NCBI GenBank assembly: GCA_020718785.1
Contig: DYRK01000128.1
Span: 1-12,357 of the forward strand
Reading direction: 5' to 3'
Length of the DNA: 12,357 bases
From: Desulfatirhabdium butyrativorans
GTDB taxonomy: Bacteria; Desulfobacterota; Desulfobacteria; Desulfobacterales; DYRK01
The notes beneath the pieces are model-generated. The model did not search any database and was not told where the DNA came from. It saw nothing but the letters and a program-made list of their open reading frames with translations. The position numbers and the translations under genes were made by a program. This document shows positions 1-5,531 of this stretch, piece by piece. Every line of letters starts with the position of its first letter. Positions within the stretch are counted from its first letter, which is position 1.

Positions 1-17
1 CTCATTTCTCACTTTTC

Positions 18-144
18 CTCGTTCCCAAGCCCCGGCTTGGGAACGCGTCTGCGCCAGAAGCCCCGGCTTCGGTCCGTCTCCCGTCACGGGAAGCCGGGGA
101 ACCTCCCCGGCAAGTGCGTTCCCAAGCCGGGGCTTGGGAACGAG
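18..144. repeat. REPIN/MITE-like double-palindrome element, copy 1
   Basis: This 127-bp element begins CTCG and ends CGAG. Its two 26-bp ends (20-45 and 117-142) are exact reverse complements of each other. Each end is itself a palindrome with 12-bp arms (CGTTCCCAAGCC) around a 2-nt centre. The middle holds a smaller palindrome, GAAGCC-CC-GGCTTC (about 58-71), and a GC-rich stem around 90-112. A second copy of identical length lies at 10974-11100, a truncated one at 10830-10915, and another starts at 12345. The element encodes no plausible protein. Short ORFs crossing it in all frames translate the palindromes and are spurious. Confidence 0.9.
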
Positions 145-179
145 AAAAAACGAGAAAACGAGAAAGTGAAAGTCGGGAA

Positions 180-211
180 ATCATTTCTCACTTCTCATTT
201 CTCAGTTCTCA
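180..211 (-). repeat. Tandem heptanucleotide repeat at a gene 3' end
   Basis: On the minus strand there are four consecutive 7-mers, TGAGAAC, TGAGAAA, TGAGAAG and TGAGAAA, followed by a broken fifth. The first TGA (209-211) is the stop codon of the rubredoxin/DUF2231 gene. Similar units occur at the extreme left edge (1-16). A related but less regular pyrimidine-rich stretch lies at 4306-4350. Confidence 0.85.
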
Positions 212-841
212 CTTTTTACGCTTGCCGAACACCAGATTTCCTCCCAGATGGCCTGCAAGACCTGCGGCTCCCAGCATAATCAGATGAATGAAAAGAAATA
301 TCCAGCGGTTATCCGATGTCGGGTACATCACATGAGGATTCAAGATGTGCCAGAGTACAAGGATAAAGCATGTCGCGGTCACCACACCGCCGCATACCAT
401 TTTTGTGAAAAACAGGTTGGTCATGTGTGCGCCGTAAATCCGTTTCCAGTCATTATAGCCGGAAAACAGTACCAGCGGCATGGAAAGCAGGACAAATACC
501 AGATTGTAAAAGGCCGGGGCTGCAAAACCGAAGAATTGGAATACCACAGCCAGAATCACAAAAATCACGGAAACCGGGAGAACGCCGTTGGGAATATGAA
601 CGGAAATCGGATGAATATGGTACTCGGACATCAGTTCCGTTGCCTTTTCATAAATCTGAAGAAAGGGAAGTTTTCCGCTTTCACGAACCGTTTCTTTTAT
701 GCCGAACTCGGGACCGGTCTCCGGTTTATCCGGAAATATTTCAATGAATTTGCTCCGGTCTGCCCCACAGACCGGACATTTTTCCGGTGGTTCTTCGCTT
801 GACTGGATATAGCCGCACACCGTACACTTCCACGTTTTCAT
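209..841 (-). CDS. Rubredoxin-like domain fused to a DUF2231-type four-helix membrane protein
   Basis: This 210-aa protein probably carries electrons at the inner membrane. Residues 1-32 form a short rubrerythrin-type rubredoxin knuckle pair, C6-x2-C9 and C22-PV-C25-G, expected to bind one iron. After a linker, residues about 75-205 contain four hydrophobic segments. The first is preceded by HPISVHIP (H77, H82), the hallmark of DUF2231-type membrane proteins, and more histidines lie in the later helices (YGAH, LWHILNPH, FIHL, GHLGG). They could be haem or metal ligands. The start at 841 has a strong ribosome site, AAAGGAGG followed by TTTT and ATG. The stop lies inside a heptamer repeat. It appears to be transcribed alone, after a 543-bp gap. 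Fold and family are judged by eye; substrate and partner are unknown. Confidence 0.85.
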   Translation of the reverse strand: MKTWKCTVCGYIQSSEEPPEKCPVCGADRSKFIEIFPDKPETGPEFGIKETVRESGKLPFLQIYEKATELMSEYHIHPISVHIPNGVLPVSVIFVILAVVFQFFGFAAPAFYNLVFVLLSMPLVLFSGYNDWKRIYGAHMTNLFFTKMVCGGVVTATCFILVLWHILNPHVMYPTSDNRWIFLFIHLIMLGAAGLAGHLGGNLVFGKRKK

Positions 842-946
842 AAAACCTCCTTTGAATAATATTTTTTCAGTCGGACAGGAACAAATATTTTATCCGTTTA
901 TAGAACTACAGGACAATTTTTCAACCCGTTCTGCTGAAACAGACAA

Positions 947-969
947 AAAACGGCTTGCAAAGCCGTTTT
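947..969. repeat. AAAACG...CGTTTT hairpin, copy 1
   Basis: Perfect 10-bp arms, AAAACGGCTT (947-956) and AAGCCGTTTT (960-969), flank a GCA loop. A and T tracts on opposite ends let it work as a terminator in either direction. It is not at an obvious 3' end, so it is better regarded as a dispersed repeat. It sits 5 bp from copy 2. Confidence 0.8.
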
Positions 970-974
970 ACTGT

Positions 975-998
975 AAAACGATTTTTCAAATCGTTTTT
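975..998. repeat. AAAACG...CGTTTT hairpin, copy 2
   Basis: Perfect 10-bp arms, AAAACGATTT (975-984) and AAATCGTTTT (988-997), with a TTC loop and a T run on the plus strand. It has the same design as the hairpins at 947, 1222 and 3264, with compensating changes in the two arms that keep the stem. Confidence 0.8.
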
Positions 999-1221
999 AA
1001 TAAAATCAGCATATTATAATTTTTTGTCCGGTAGTGTGTCCGTTTATAATAAATACATACCTTATAATTCTTATCTTCACAAGATTTTTTTTATACGAAG
1101 TTTTATAAACAGAATTAACCTGTTGAATAAATTTAAAAAATATAAAGCATGAAACCTGACCCTGAAGGCGGAACTTTTCAATCTGCTGATTTTTGATAAA
1201 AAGTCATTTGAAATCTCCGGT

Positions 1222-1246
1222 AAAACGACTTTGCAAGTCGTTTTTT
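1222..1246. terminator. AAAACG...CGTTTT hairpin, copy 3; likely terminator after the DUF3187 gene
   Basis: Arms AAAACGACTT (1222-1231) and AAGTCGTTTT (1235-1244) surround a 3-nt loop. It lies about 140 bp past the stop of the minus-strand DUF3187 gene, with no gene between. Read on the minus strand it ends in TTTT, compatible with weak factor-independent termination. It belongs to the same repeat family as 947, 975 and 3264. Confidence 0.55.
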
Positions 1247-1254
1247 ATCAAACT

Positions 1255-1341
1255 CAGTAGATCGAAAATGCCCCAGGCCGCTCCCGGCGAATTGGCAAAT
1301 CCGCCGGAAATGCTTGGGATTTGTCAATCCCAAGCGAGCAT
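1255..1341. repeat. Nested palindrome element, diverged copy
   Basis: It starts CAGTAGATCGAAAATGC (1255-1271), identical to the left end of the element at 5327. A block of about 37 bp with its own CGGCG/CGCCG stem follows, and then a 34-nt stretch (1308-1341) that matches 5338-5371 exactly. That stretch contains the hairpin GCTTGGGATT-TGTC-AATCCCAAGC. The right outer arm seen in the 5327 copy is missing here. Confidence 0.8.
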
Positions 1342-1384
1342 TTCCGAGTATTTTTTAACTAAATGAATATATTGATAAACCTGT

Positions 1385-2473
1385 TCACTCGAATCTGTAA
1401 ACAAACCGGGTGTGAACATTGAAATCAGGCTCGGAGCGCGTCAGGTCTTCACAAAAAGCAAATTCAAAATTCAGCGACCGCGTCAGCGCGCAGGCAAATC
1501 CCGACTGAAGTTCAAGGCTGTCCCCATCCAATTGCCGGATTCCCGTATTTTCAAAAGGAGATGTGTAGTAATTCCACTGGGCGAAAAATGACCATGTTTC
1601 ATTCAGCAGATATTCCCCGCCCCAGAAAAAAGCAAATATCTTATTGCTGAACGATAAGTCTGCTTCCGGATCCGATAACAAAAGGATACCGGGATTCAGG
1701 TAAATCAGCAGTGAAGGAAACAGCCGGAACTGCGAAAGCAGAAATAATCCGTGATCAAAGCCGCCGCTGCCAAGTCCCCGCTCTTTGCTGCCGACAGGGA
1801 GTTTGAGAATATAAGACAAAGCGACTGACTCGGGAAAAAATCGGGAATGACTGCTCCCTGATTTCAAAATGCCGTTTTTTTCAGCCATCAGAGACAGTTT
1901 TGCCGACAGAGAGATGTCTCCGGGATGAAGCCCGCCGGATTCTGCATCAAACTGCTCCTTTCCGTTTTTTTTCAGCGAATATGCAAACGAATCTTCGGGG
2001 CGCGTTTCTCTGCCGTAATTGCCTACGCCAAGAGCTTTGTGGAAATCTGCGAGAAATCCGTCCAGAAAACCGGCATTCATGCTGAAAACCGGGGTATCGG
2101 CAGAAAGGCTGAGATATTCCGTGACTCCGTATCTGACAGAGAGTTCCGAAACGCTCATCTCCATATCCGCCAATACAGACCGCTCCGCCGATGTCTCATT
2201 GACAAAGGTGCTGGAATAGTCCGCTGACAGAGACATTTCAAAACTGTTTTCGGGAAGGGTCCGCGGTGAATCCGGAACAGGTTTCAAGAACAGAAGATGG
2301 GGCGGAAACCTGTTAGTGACATGCAGCGGTCCTTTTTCAGAGCCTGCATATCCATCCGATATCATCAGACATAAAGCACAGACCGCTTTCAATGCCAATA
2401 GCTTGCAGGTCAGGGAATACTTTCGGATTTCAATGCGTTCCCCGATTTCCGCTTCTCTGACAGATTGCAGCAT
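1385..2473 (-). CDS. DUF3187-family outer-membrane beta-barrel protein
   Basis: This 362-aa protein resembles the DUF3187 family, predicted outer-membrane beta-barrels of Gram-negative bacteria. Family-like traits are the N-terminal block PLHVTNRFPPHLLFLKPVPD, the later DYSSTFVNE, alternating hydrophobic/aromatic strands throughout, and the C-terminal LTRSEPDFNVHTRFVY. A hydrophobic segment at about residues 24-38 followed by GYAG suggests a signal peptide after an unusually long N-region. The ORF is open to 2521, but the start at 2473 has a perfect AAGGAGGT site 4-5 bases upstream, so it is chosen. It follows the cohesin-like gene by 73 bp on the same strand. Its ligand is unknown, and the last residue is Glu rather than the usual Phe. 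Confidence 0.8.
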   Translation of the reverse strand: MLQSVREAEIGERIEIRKYSLTCKLLALKAVCALCLMISDGYAGSEKGPLHVTNRFPPHLLFLKPVPDSPRTLPENSFEMSLSADYSSTFVNETSAERSVLADMEMSVSELSVRYGVTEYLSLSADTPVFSMNAGFLDGFLADFHKALGVGNYGRETRPEDSFAYSLKKNGKEQFDAESGGLHPGDISLSAKLSLMAEKNGILKSGSSHSRFFPESVALSYILKLPVGSKERGLGSGGFDHGLFLLSQFRLFPSLLIYLNPGILLLSDPEADLSFSNKIFAFFWGGEYLLNETWSFFAQWNYYTSPFENTGIRQLDGDSLELQSGFACALTRSLNFEFAFCEDLTRSEPDFNVHTRFVYRFE

Positions 2474-2546
2474 TTTTACCTCCTTATACACGGGATCGGT
2501 CCAAGGGGGAATCTGAAACACGCAACCAGGGGCATAATTACGGAGG

Positions 2547-3209
2547 TCAGTACTGAGGTATGTTTCCGGCGACAGCCTGTAAGATATAAATCACATCATC
2601 CATGCCTGTTTTTCTGTCGCCGGTTATGTCCGTAAATGCAGTCCCCGCAGTCATTCCTGCCAGCACTTTCAGCGCAGATACGGCATAACGGAGATCAGGG
2701 GGAGCGGTGATTCTGACCTTGACTTCTTTTGATATAGAGCCGTTCACCTGAAATCCGGATCCCTCAGACACAGCCGCTTCATTACACTTGAAGGTTTTCA
2801 GAGACAAAACAGATGTGCCGCCGACGGGACCCGCGGCGTTAAAGGTGAGAACAGCCGGAATTCCCTTTCCTGTCACTAATTCCGAGCCGCCGTAAATGAA
2901 AAGCTTTATCTCGCCGGGAATTTTTGTGTTTACGCTCAAGTAATACGAACTGTCTGGAAAATCCAAAATACCGCCTGTCAATTCGGCTTTCGGATCAGTC
3001 AATACGGCTGTATCAAAAGTGACGATAATATCAATTCCCCGAATTTCATCTTCCTCCGAGAGAAAAATGGGAACTGTTACGATAGTGTTCTTATCCGCAA
3101 TAAGTTCGGATAGCTGGGCAAAAGCCGATGAGACAAATATCATCCCAGCGGTTATTACCGGCAGCAATAAGCAGAAACAGTTTCGAATATTGAAGTTATT
3201 TTTCAGCAT
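2547..3209 (-). CDS. Secreted cohesin-domain protein with dockerin-like C-terminus
   Basis: This 220-aa protein begins with a clear signal peptide: hydrophobic residues 12-28, cleavage predicted after SSAFA (A31). Residues about 33-165 look like a cohesin-type beta-sandwich, with TVPIFLSEEDEIRGIDI, then VTFDTAVL, and a G-rich VLTFNAAGPVGGTSVLSL stretch. Residues about 175-216 resemble a single dockerin-type calcium loop, DITGDRKTGMDDVIYIL, preceded by a degenerate helix. An upstream in-frame extension to 3332 is rejected, because the start at 3209 directly precedes the signal peptide and has an AGGA site. Such cohesin/dockerin pairs occur outside cellulosomes in many bacteria and mediate protein-protein attachment at the surface. 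The partner is unknown. Hairpins at 3264 and 3293 separate it from ompA. Confidence 0.8.
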   Translation of the reverse strand: MLKNNFNIRNCFCLLLPVITAGMIFVSSAFAQLSELIADKNTIVTVPIFLSEEDEIRGIDIIVTFDTAVLTDPKAELTGGILDFPDSSYYLSVNTKIPGEIKLFIYGGSELVTGKGIPAVLTFNAAGPVGGTSVLSLKTFKCNEAAVSEGSGFQVNGSISKEVKVRITAPPDLRYAVSALKVLAGMTAGTAFTDITGDRKTGMDDVIYILQAVAGNIPQY

Positions 3210-3263
3210 AATTATCCTGACTGACACACTTTGTTTCACATATACTGCCCACCGGCACAATGT

Positions 3264-3287
3264 AAAACGATTTTGCAAATCGTTTTT
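3264..3287. terminator. AAAACG...CGTTTT hairpin, copy 4, between ompA-like and cohesin genes
   Basis: Arms AAAACGATTT (3264-3273) and AAATCGTTTT (3277-3286) with a TGC loop. It is the second of two stem-loops after the stop of the minus-strand OmpA-family gene, and could end or attenuate its transcript. It is a member of the dispersed family seen at 947, 975 and 1222. Confidence 0.6.
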
Positions 3288-3292
3288 ATCAA

Positions 3293-3317
3293 CAGGACGA
3301 TCTGCAGAATCGTCCTG
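3293..3317. terminator. CAGGACGAT/ATCGTCCTG stem-loop after the OmpA-family gene
   Basis: Perfect 9-bp arms (3293-3301 and 3309-3317) lie around a 7-nt loop containing CTGCAG. The stem sits 11 bp beyond the OmpA-family stop codon and is followed on the minus strand by the hairpin at 3264-3287. No long T run follows it directly, so it may protect the mRNA 3' end rather than terminate. Confidence 0.6.
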
Positions 3318-3328
3318 CATATAACCCC

Positions 3329-4003
3329 TCACTGCATTACCATCAGCACCACCCGCCGGTTTTTTGCTCTTGCGGCTTTGTCTTTGTTGGCTACGAGCGG
3401 TTTGGATTCTCCGTAGGAAAAGACACTCATGCGCTGAAGGGGAATTTTGTGTTTTGTATAAAGATACGTTTTGACCGCATCGGCTCTTGCCTGTCCCAAT
3501 TTCAGATTATAGTCGTCATTTCCGATATCATCCGTATGCCCCTGAATCTCGATATAGACATCTTTGTTTTCCTTTATCAGGTCTTTGGCAAACATATCCA
3601 GCGCGGCTGTTGCTTCTTTGGAAAGCTCGCTGGCTTTATAGTCAAAGAAAAGCGACTCATCCGAAAGTGTTACTTCATAGAGCAGTTTGCCTTTGCTTAA
3701 TTTGCCCTGAGACCGGCTGACAGCTTCCTGAGCAGCAGTCAGTTCTTTTTTGACTTCTTCTTTGTGTTTCTCAACAGTGTCTTTCAGAGTTGCAACGTCT
3801 TTCTGGTTAGTCTCGATTTCCTTCCAGACCTTGCCGATATTTTCCTCCATATCGGAGCGGACAGAAGTGACTTGGGAGCTTACGCCCTCACCTTTTGCCG
3901 ATGCCAGTTCAATCTGTTCGTCAACATATTTTTTTGTCGCACATCCGTTCATTCCCCACAAAACAATCCCTATTGCCGCAATAAAAGCAAAGAACTTCCT
4001 CAT
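3329..4003 (-). CDS. OmpA-family peptidoglycan-binding lipoprotein with coiled coil
   Basis: This 224-aa envelope protein anchors the outer membrane to peptidoglycan. The N-terminus is a signal peptide ending GMNGC, with C21 the likely lipidated cysteine. The -3/-2 residues (M, N) are atypical for a lipobox. Residues about 28-100 are charged and heptad-like (a coiled coil rich in E, K and Q). Residues about 113-224 are an OmpA C-terminal domain, with IQGHTDDIGNDDYNLKLGQA followed by RADAVKTYL and a terminal NRRVVLMV. The Asp in HTD and the Arg in QARAD correspond to the residues that bind diaminopimelate in this fold. The start has a perfect AAGGAGGT site. It follows the 83-aa unknown by 32 bp, so the two are probably co-transcribed. 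Confidence 0.92.
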   Translation of the reverse strand: MRKFFAFIAAIGIVLWGMNGCATKKYVDEQIELASAKGEGVSSQVTSVRSDMEENIGKVWKEIETNQKDVATLKDTVEKHKEEVKKELTAAQEAVSRSQGKLSKGKLLYEVTLSDESLFFDYKASELSKEATAALDMFAKDLIKENKDVYIEIQGHTDDIGNDDYNLKLGQARADAVKTYLYTKHKIPLQRMSVFSYGESKPLVANKDKAARAKNRRVVLMVMQ

Positions 4004-4035
4004 GTTACCTCCTTAGTAACAGAAAATACGGTGAA

Positions 4036-4287
4036 TCAGTTGTCTTCTCTGAGCAATTGTCTTGCAATTTCGATATTGTATGCGGACTTGGGATCGAATT
4101 TCCCCTCATAGATGGCAGCAGCCTCCTGTATGGCATCATAAGGAATCCATCCGTGTTCTTTCCACATCTGAGGATCATCCGCAATCCACAGTCTGAAACA
4201 TATCCCTCCCCCGGTTTCACGCACATACATCCGTACCCCTCTGTTTGCGGGAAAAGGATGATAATACATACCGTTGTCATCTCTCAT
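4036..4287 (-). CDS. Small conserved-looking hypothetical protein (83 aa)
   Basis: I do not recognise a family. The 83-aa product is soluble, rich in aromatic residues (PFPANRG, FRLWIADDP, WKEHGWIPYD) and ends in a charged helix (IEIARQLLRED). Coding is supported by a GGAG ribosome site 6 bases before ATG, balanced amino-acid use, and a position 32 bp upstream of the OmpA-family gene on the same strand. An overlapping alternative frame (4005-4280) has no ribosome site and odd composition, so it is rejected. There is no signal peptide or membrane segment, and the protein is probably cytoplasmic. Confidence 0.7.
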   Translation of the reverse strand: MRDDNGMYYHPFPANRGVRMYVRETGGGICFRLWIADDPQMWKEHGWIPYDAIQEAAAIYEGKFDPKSAYNIEIARQLLREDN

Positions 4288-4305
4288 CGTGATCTCTCCA
4301 TATAT

Positions 4306-4342
4306 AACTTCTCACTTTTCAATTCTAACTTTTCAATTCTCA
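4306..4342. repeat. Pyrimidine-rich direct repeats at a gene 3' end
   Basis: ACTTTTCAATTCT occurs twice (4314-4326 and 4328-4340, period 14), next to CTTCTCA/TTCTCA units. The stop codon of the YkgJ-like gene (4340-4342 on the minus strand) is formed at the edge of the second unit. It resembles the heptamers at 180-211 and the fragment at 9468-9478 where lysA ends. Confidence 0.75.
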
Positions 4343-4945
4343 TTTCCCACTTCTTTTCACCCGCAGCAGCCCGGGGCTGTTATGAAAATACATCAGCGGC
4401 GAAGAATGCCCGGCATCTATAAAATATTGTTCCAGCATATCGAACAGTACCGGACGGTCGGGCCATAAATATTGCTGCTTATGTTTCTTCAATTCCTCCC
4501 ATAAGGCTCTGCCCTCGGGCCTTTTCCCGAAAACTTCCGCCTCCGCCGTGTCGCAGAGAAACATCTCGCAGACAATCGGCTTGATCCGCCACATACAGCC
4601 TTTTTCTCCGAGATAGATGCACTTGAAACCGGTGTTGGGTTTCCGAAGCACTGCGAGCAGCAAAGAGATTTCCTCATCCGGGGATACCAGCACATTTACC
4701 GCCATATCTGCAAAAAAAGCGATGATGCCTTCACGGGAGCAGCACGCGCTGAGTCGGCTTTCATAACATTTCCGAGTGCATACATCACCGAAATAATCGC
4801 TCAGAAATGCAGTGATGTCATCACGGAAAGAAAGATAGTCGGAGATCATCGCTTTTAAGCGGTCTTTCTCTGCAGCAGACACAACTGAGAACTGTGTCTG
4901 CACTATAGAAAATGTTTCCCGATGTTCCAGTTGATAATCGTTCAT
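4340..4945 (-). CDS. Cysteine-rich YkgJ/CxxCxxCC-like putative metal-binding protein
   Basis: This 201-aa cytoplasmic protein has eight cysteines in two groups: C56, C60, C68, C69, and C109, C117, C126, C131. The second group (CIYLGEKGC, then IKPIVCEMFLC) matches the pattern of YkgJ-type zinc/iron-chelating proteins, CxxLxxxxCxxxxxRPxxCxxxxC. They are thought to bind a metal or Fe-S cluster, and the reaction is unknown. The start at 4945 lies 10 bp after the FmdB stop, and no good ribosome site is visible (AGAGG is 13 or more bases away), so translation may be coupled to fmdB. The frame stays open to 5197, but that extension overlaps fmdB in another frame and is rejected. Confidence 0.7.
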   Translation of the reverse strand: MNDYQLEHRETFSIVQTQFSVVSAAEKDRLKAMISDYLSFRDDITAFLSDYFGDVCTRKCYESRLSACCSREGIIAFFADMAVNVLVSPDEEISLLLAVLRKPNTGFKCIYLGEKGCMWRIKPIVCEMFLCDTAEAEVFGKRPEGRALWEELKKHKQQYLWPDRPVLFDMLEQYFIDAGHSSPLMYFHNSPGLLRVKRSGK

Positions 4946-4955
4946 TTTTTCTATA

Positions 4956-5207
4956 TCAGCCTCTTCCGCAACAACTTCCGGGTCCGGCACAGCCCGCCCT
5001 CTGTCCCGGAGCAGAGCCGCAGCACGCGGTATCCCCGTGTCCGGGCATACTGTTTTTGGATGTCCCGGAAATAGAGGAATGAGCAGAGAGCATTTTCTTG
5101 AGATTCCGGCTGCCGCATGTCCGGCATTGTGTTGAATCCTCTGATCCGGTGATAAGAATTTCGCTGATTTTTCCGCAGTCTGTACACAGATAATCAAACA
5201 AAGGCAT
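4956..5207 (-). CDS. FmdB-family zinc-ribbon protein
   Basis: This 83-aa protein begins MPLFDYLCTDCGKISEILI, the typical start of the FmdB regulatory-protein family, which carries one zinc ribbon. Knuckles are C8-x2-C11 and C28-x2-C31, followed by NLKKMLSAHSS, matching the usual region after the ribbon. The remaining 40 residues are unusual: rich in Gly, Ser and Cys, with CC and CAGPGSCCGRG, a possible extra metal site. A GGAG ribosome site precedes ATG by 7 bases. Family members are small putative regulators or chaperone-like proteins without a firm general function. The next gene, also cysteine-rich, begins 10 bp later, suggesting a shared metal-related role. Confidence 0.85.
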   Translation of the reverse strand: MPLFDYLCTDCGKISEILITGSEDSTQCRTCGSRNLKKMLSAHSSISGTSKNSMPGHGDTACCGSAPGQRAGCAGPGSCCGRG

Positions 5208-5252
5208 TTGTATTCTCCAATGTAAATTATTGTAAGTTATTGATGCTACGTT

Positions 5253-5299
5253 CCCGATTTTCGGGCTTGATTACAGTTGAACAGGCATTCCTGCCTGTT
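5253..5299. terminator. Two small stem-loops upstream of fmdB
   Basis: CCCGA-TTT-TCGGG (5253-5265) and AACAGGCA-TTCC-TGCCTGTT (5280-5299) lie between the truncated toxin and fmdB. Together with the nested palindrome at 5327 they could end any transcript coming from the antitoxin operon. The fmdB promoter should lie between 5208 and 5252, but no clear consensus is visible. Confidence 0.5.
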
Positions 5300-5326
5300 T
5301 CCTTTATACAAAAAAATGATGAATCT

Positions 5327-5393
5327 CAGTAGATCGAAAATGCTTGGGATTTGTCAATCCCAAGCGAGCATCGGGAAAATTTTCGATCTGCTG
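5327..5393. repeat. Nested palindrome element, intact copy
   Basis: The outer arms CAGTAGATCGAAAAT (5327-5341) and ATTTTCGATCTGCTG (5379-5393) are reverse complements except for one base, which would still pair as G-U. They enclose a second stem, GCTTGGGATT-TGTC-AATCCCAAGC (5342-5365), and an unpaired GAGCATCGGGAA. The region 5338-5371 is identical to 1308-1341. The element begins 12 bp beyond the stop of the truncated DUF3368 toxin. Confidence 0.85.
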
Positions 5394-5405
5394 AATCTTG
5401 GTCGC

Positions 5406-5531
5406 TTATTGAAAAACAGGCTGGTAGATTCGGGGCGGCATAAGCCGGCAGTTTTCCAGCATCTGTATACCTGCCAGAGCGATCAGCGGGCCGCTGTTGC
5501 ATATAATCACTTGAAAGCTATGTTCAGGCAT
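5406..5531 (-). pseudogene. Truncated DUF3368/PIN-like toxin remnant
   Basis: This 41-codon ORF is too short to stand alone. It starts with an ATG that overlaps the UPF0175 stop by 8 bases (ATGCCTGA), the tight overlap expected of a toxin-antitoxin pair. Residues 8-22, VIICNSGPLIALAGI, resemble the start of DUF3368 PIN-like toxins, whose first strand typically reads VVSNTSPLIALA. After about residue 22 the similarity stops and TAA follows at codon 42, against an expected length of about 150-160. The remaining three quarters, including the other acidic PIN residues, is absent in every frame down to fmdB. The gene is probably inactive. The family assignment rests on a short match made by eye. 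Confidence 0.65.

Larger units (their letters stand above)
842..1384. other. AT-rich intergenic region with palindromic repeats
   Basis: No credible gene lies in this 543-bp gap. A 65-codon plus-strand ORF at 955-1152 starts inside one hairpin and has AT-driven, low-complexity composition. The region holds three AAAACG(N)CGTTTT hairpins, a relative of the nested palindrome found at 5327, and about 150 bp of very AT-rich sequence (roughly 1000-1150). The promoter of the rubredoxin/DUF2231 gene should lie here on the minus strand. I could not pick a convincing -35/-10 pair. Confidence 0.7.

Noticed and set aside
184..211. CRISPR-like short repeats
   Set aside because: Units are 7 bp with no spacers, and no cas genes are nearby; they are simple tandem heptamers.
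248..802. Long plus-strand ORF (184 codons)
   Set aside because: It is the antisense shadow of the rubredoxin/DUF2231 gene, which has clear motifs and a strong ribosome site.
955..1152. Plus-strand 65-codon ORF in the AT-rich gap
   Set aside because: It starts inside a hairpin repeat, has no ribosome site and has composition expected of AT-rich non-coding DNA.
2547..3332. Longer cohesin-gene start at 3332
   Set aside because: The extension would bury the signal peptide, cross two hairpins and overlap the OmpA stop; the start at 3209 is directly ahead of the signal peptide.
4951..5197. N-terminal extension of the YkgJ-like frame to 5197 and the 78-codon frame at 4951-5187
   Set aside because: Both overlap fmdB in other frames. 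fmdB has the family start, the zinc knuckles and a ribosome site, so the overlapping frames are shadows.
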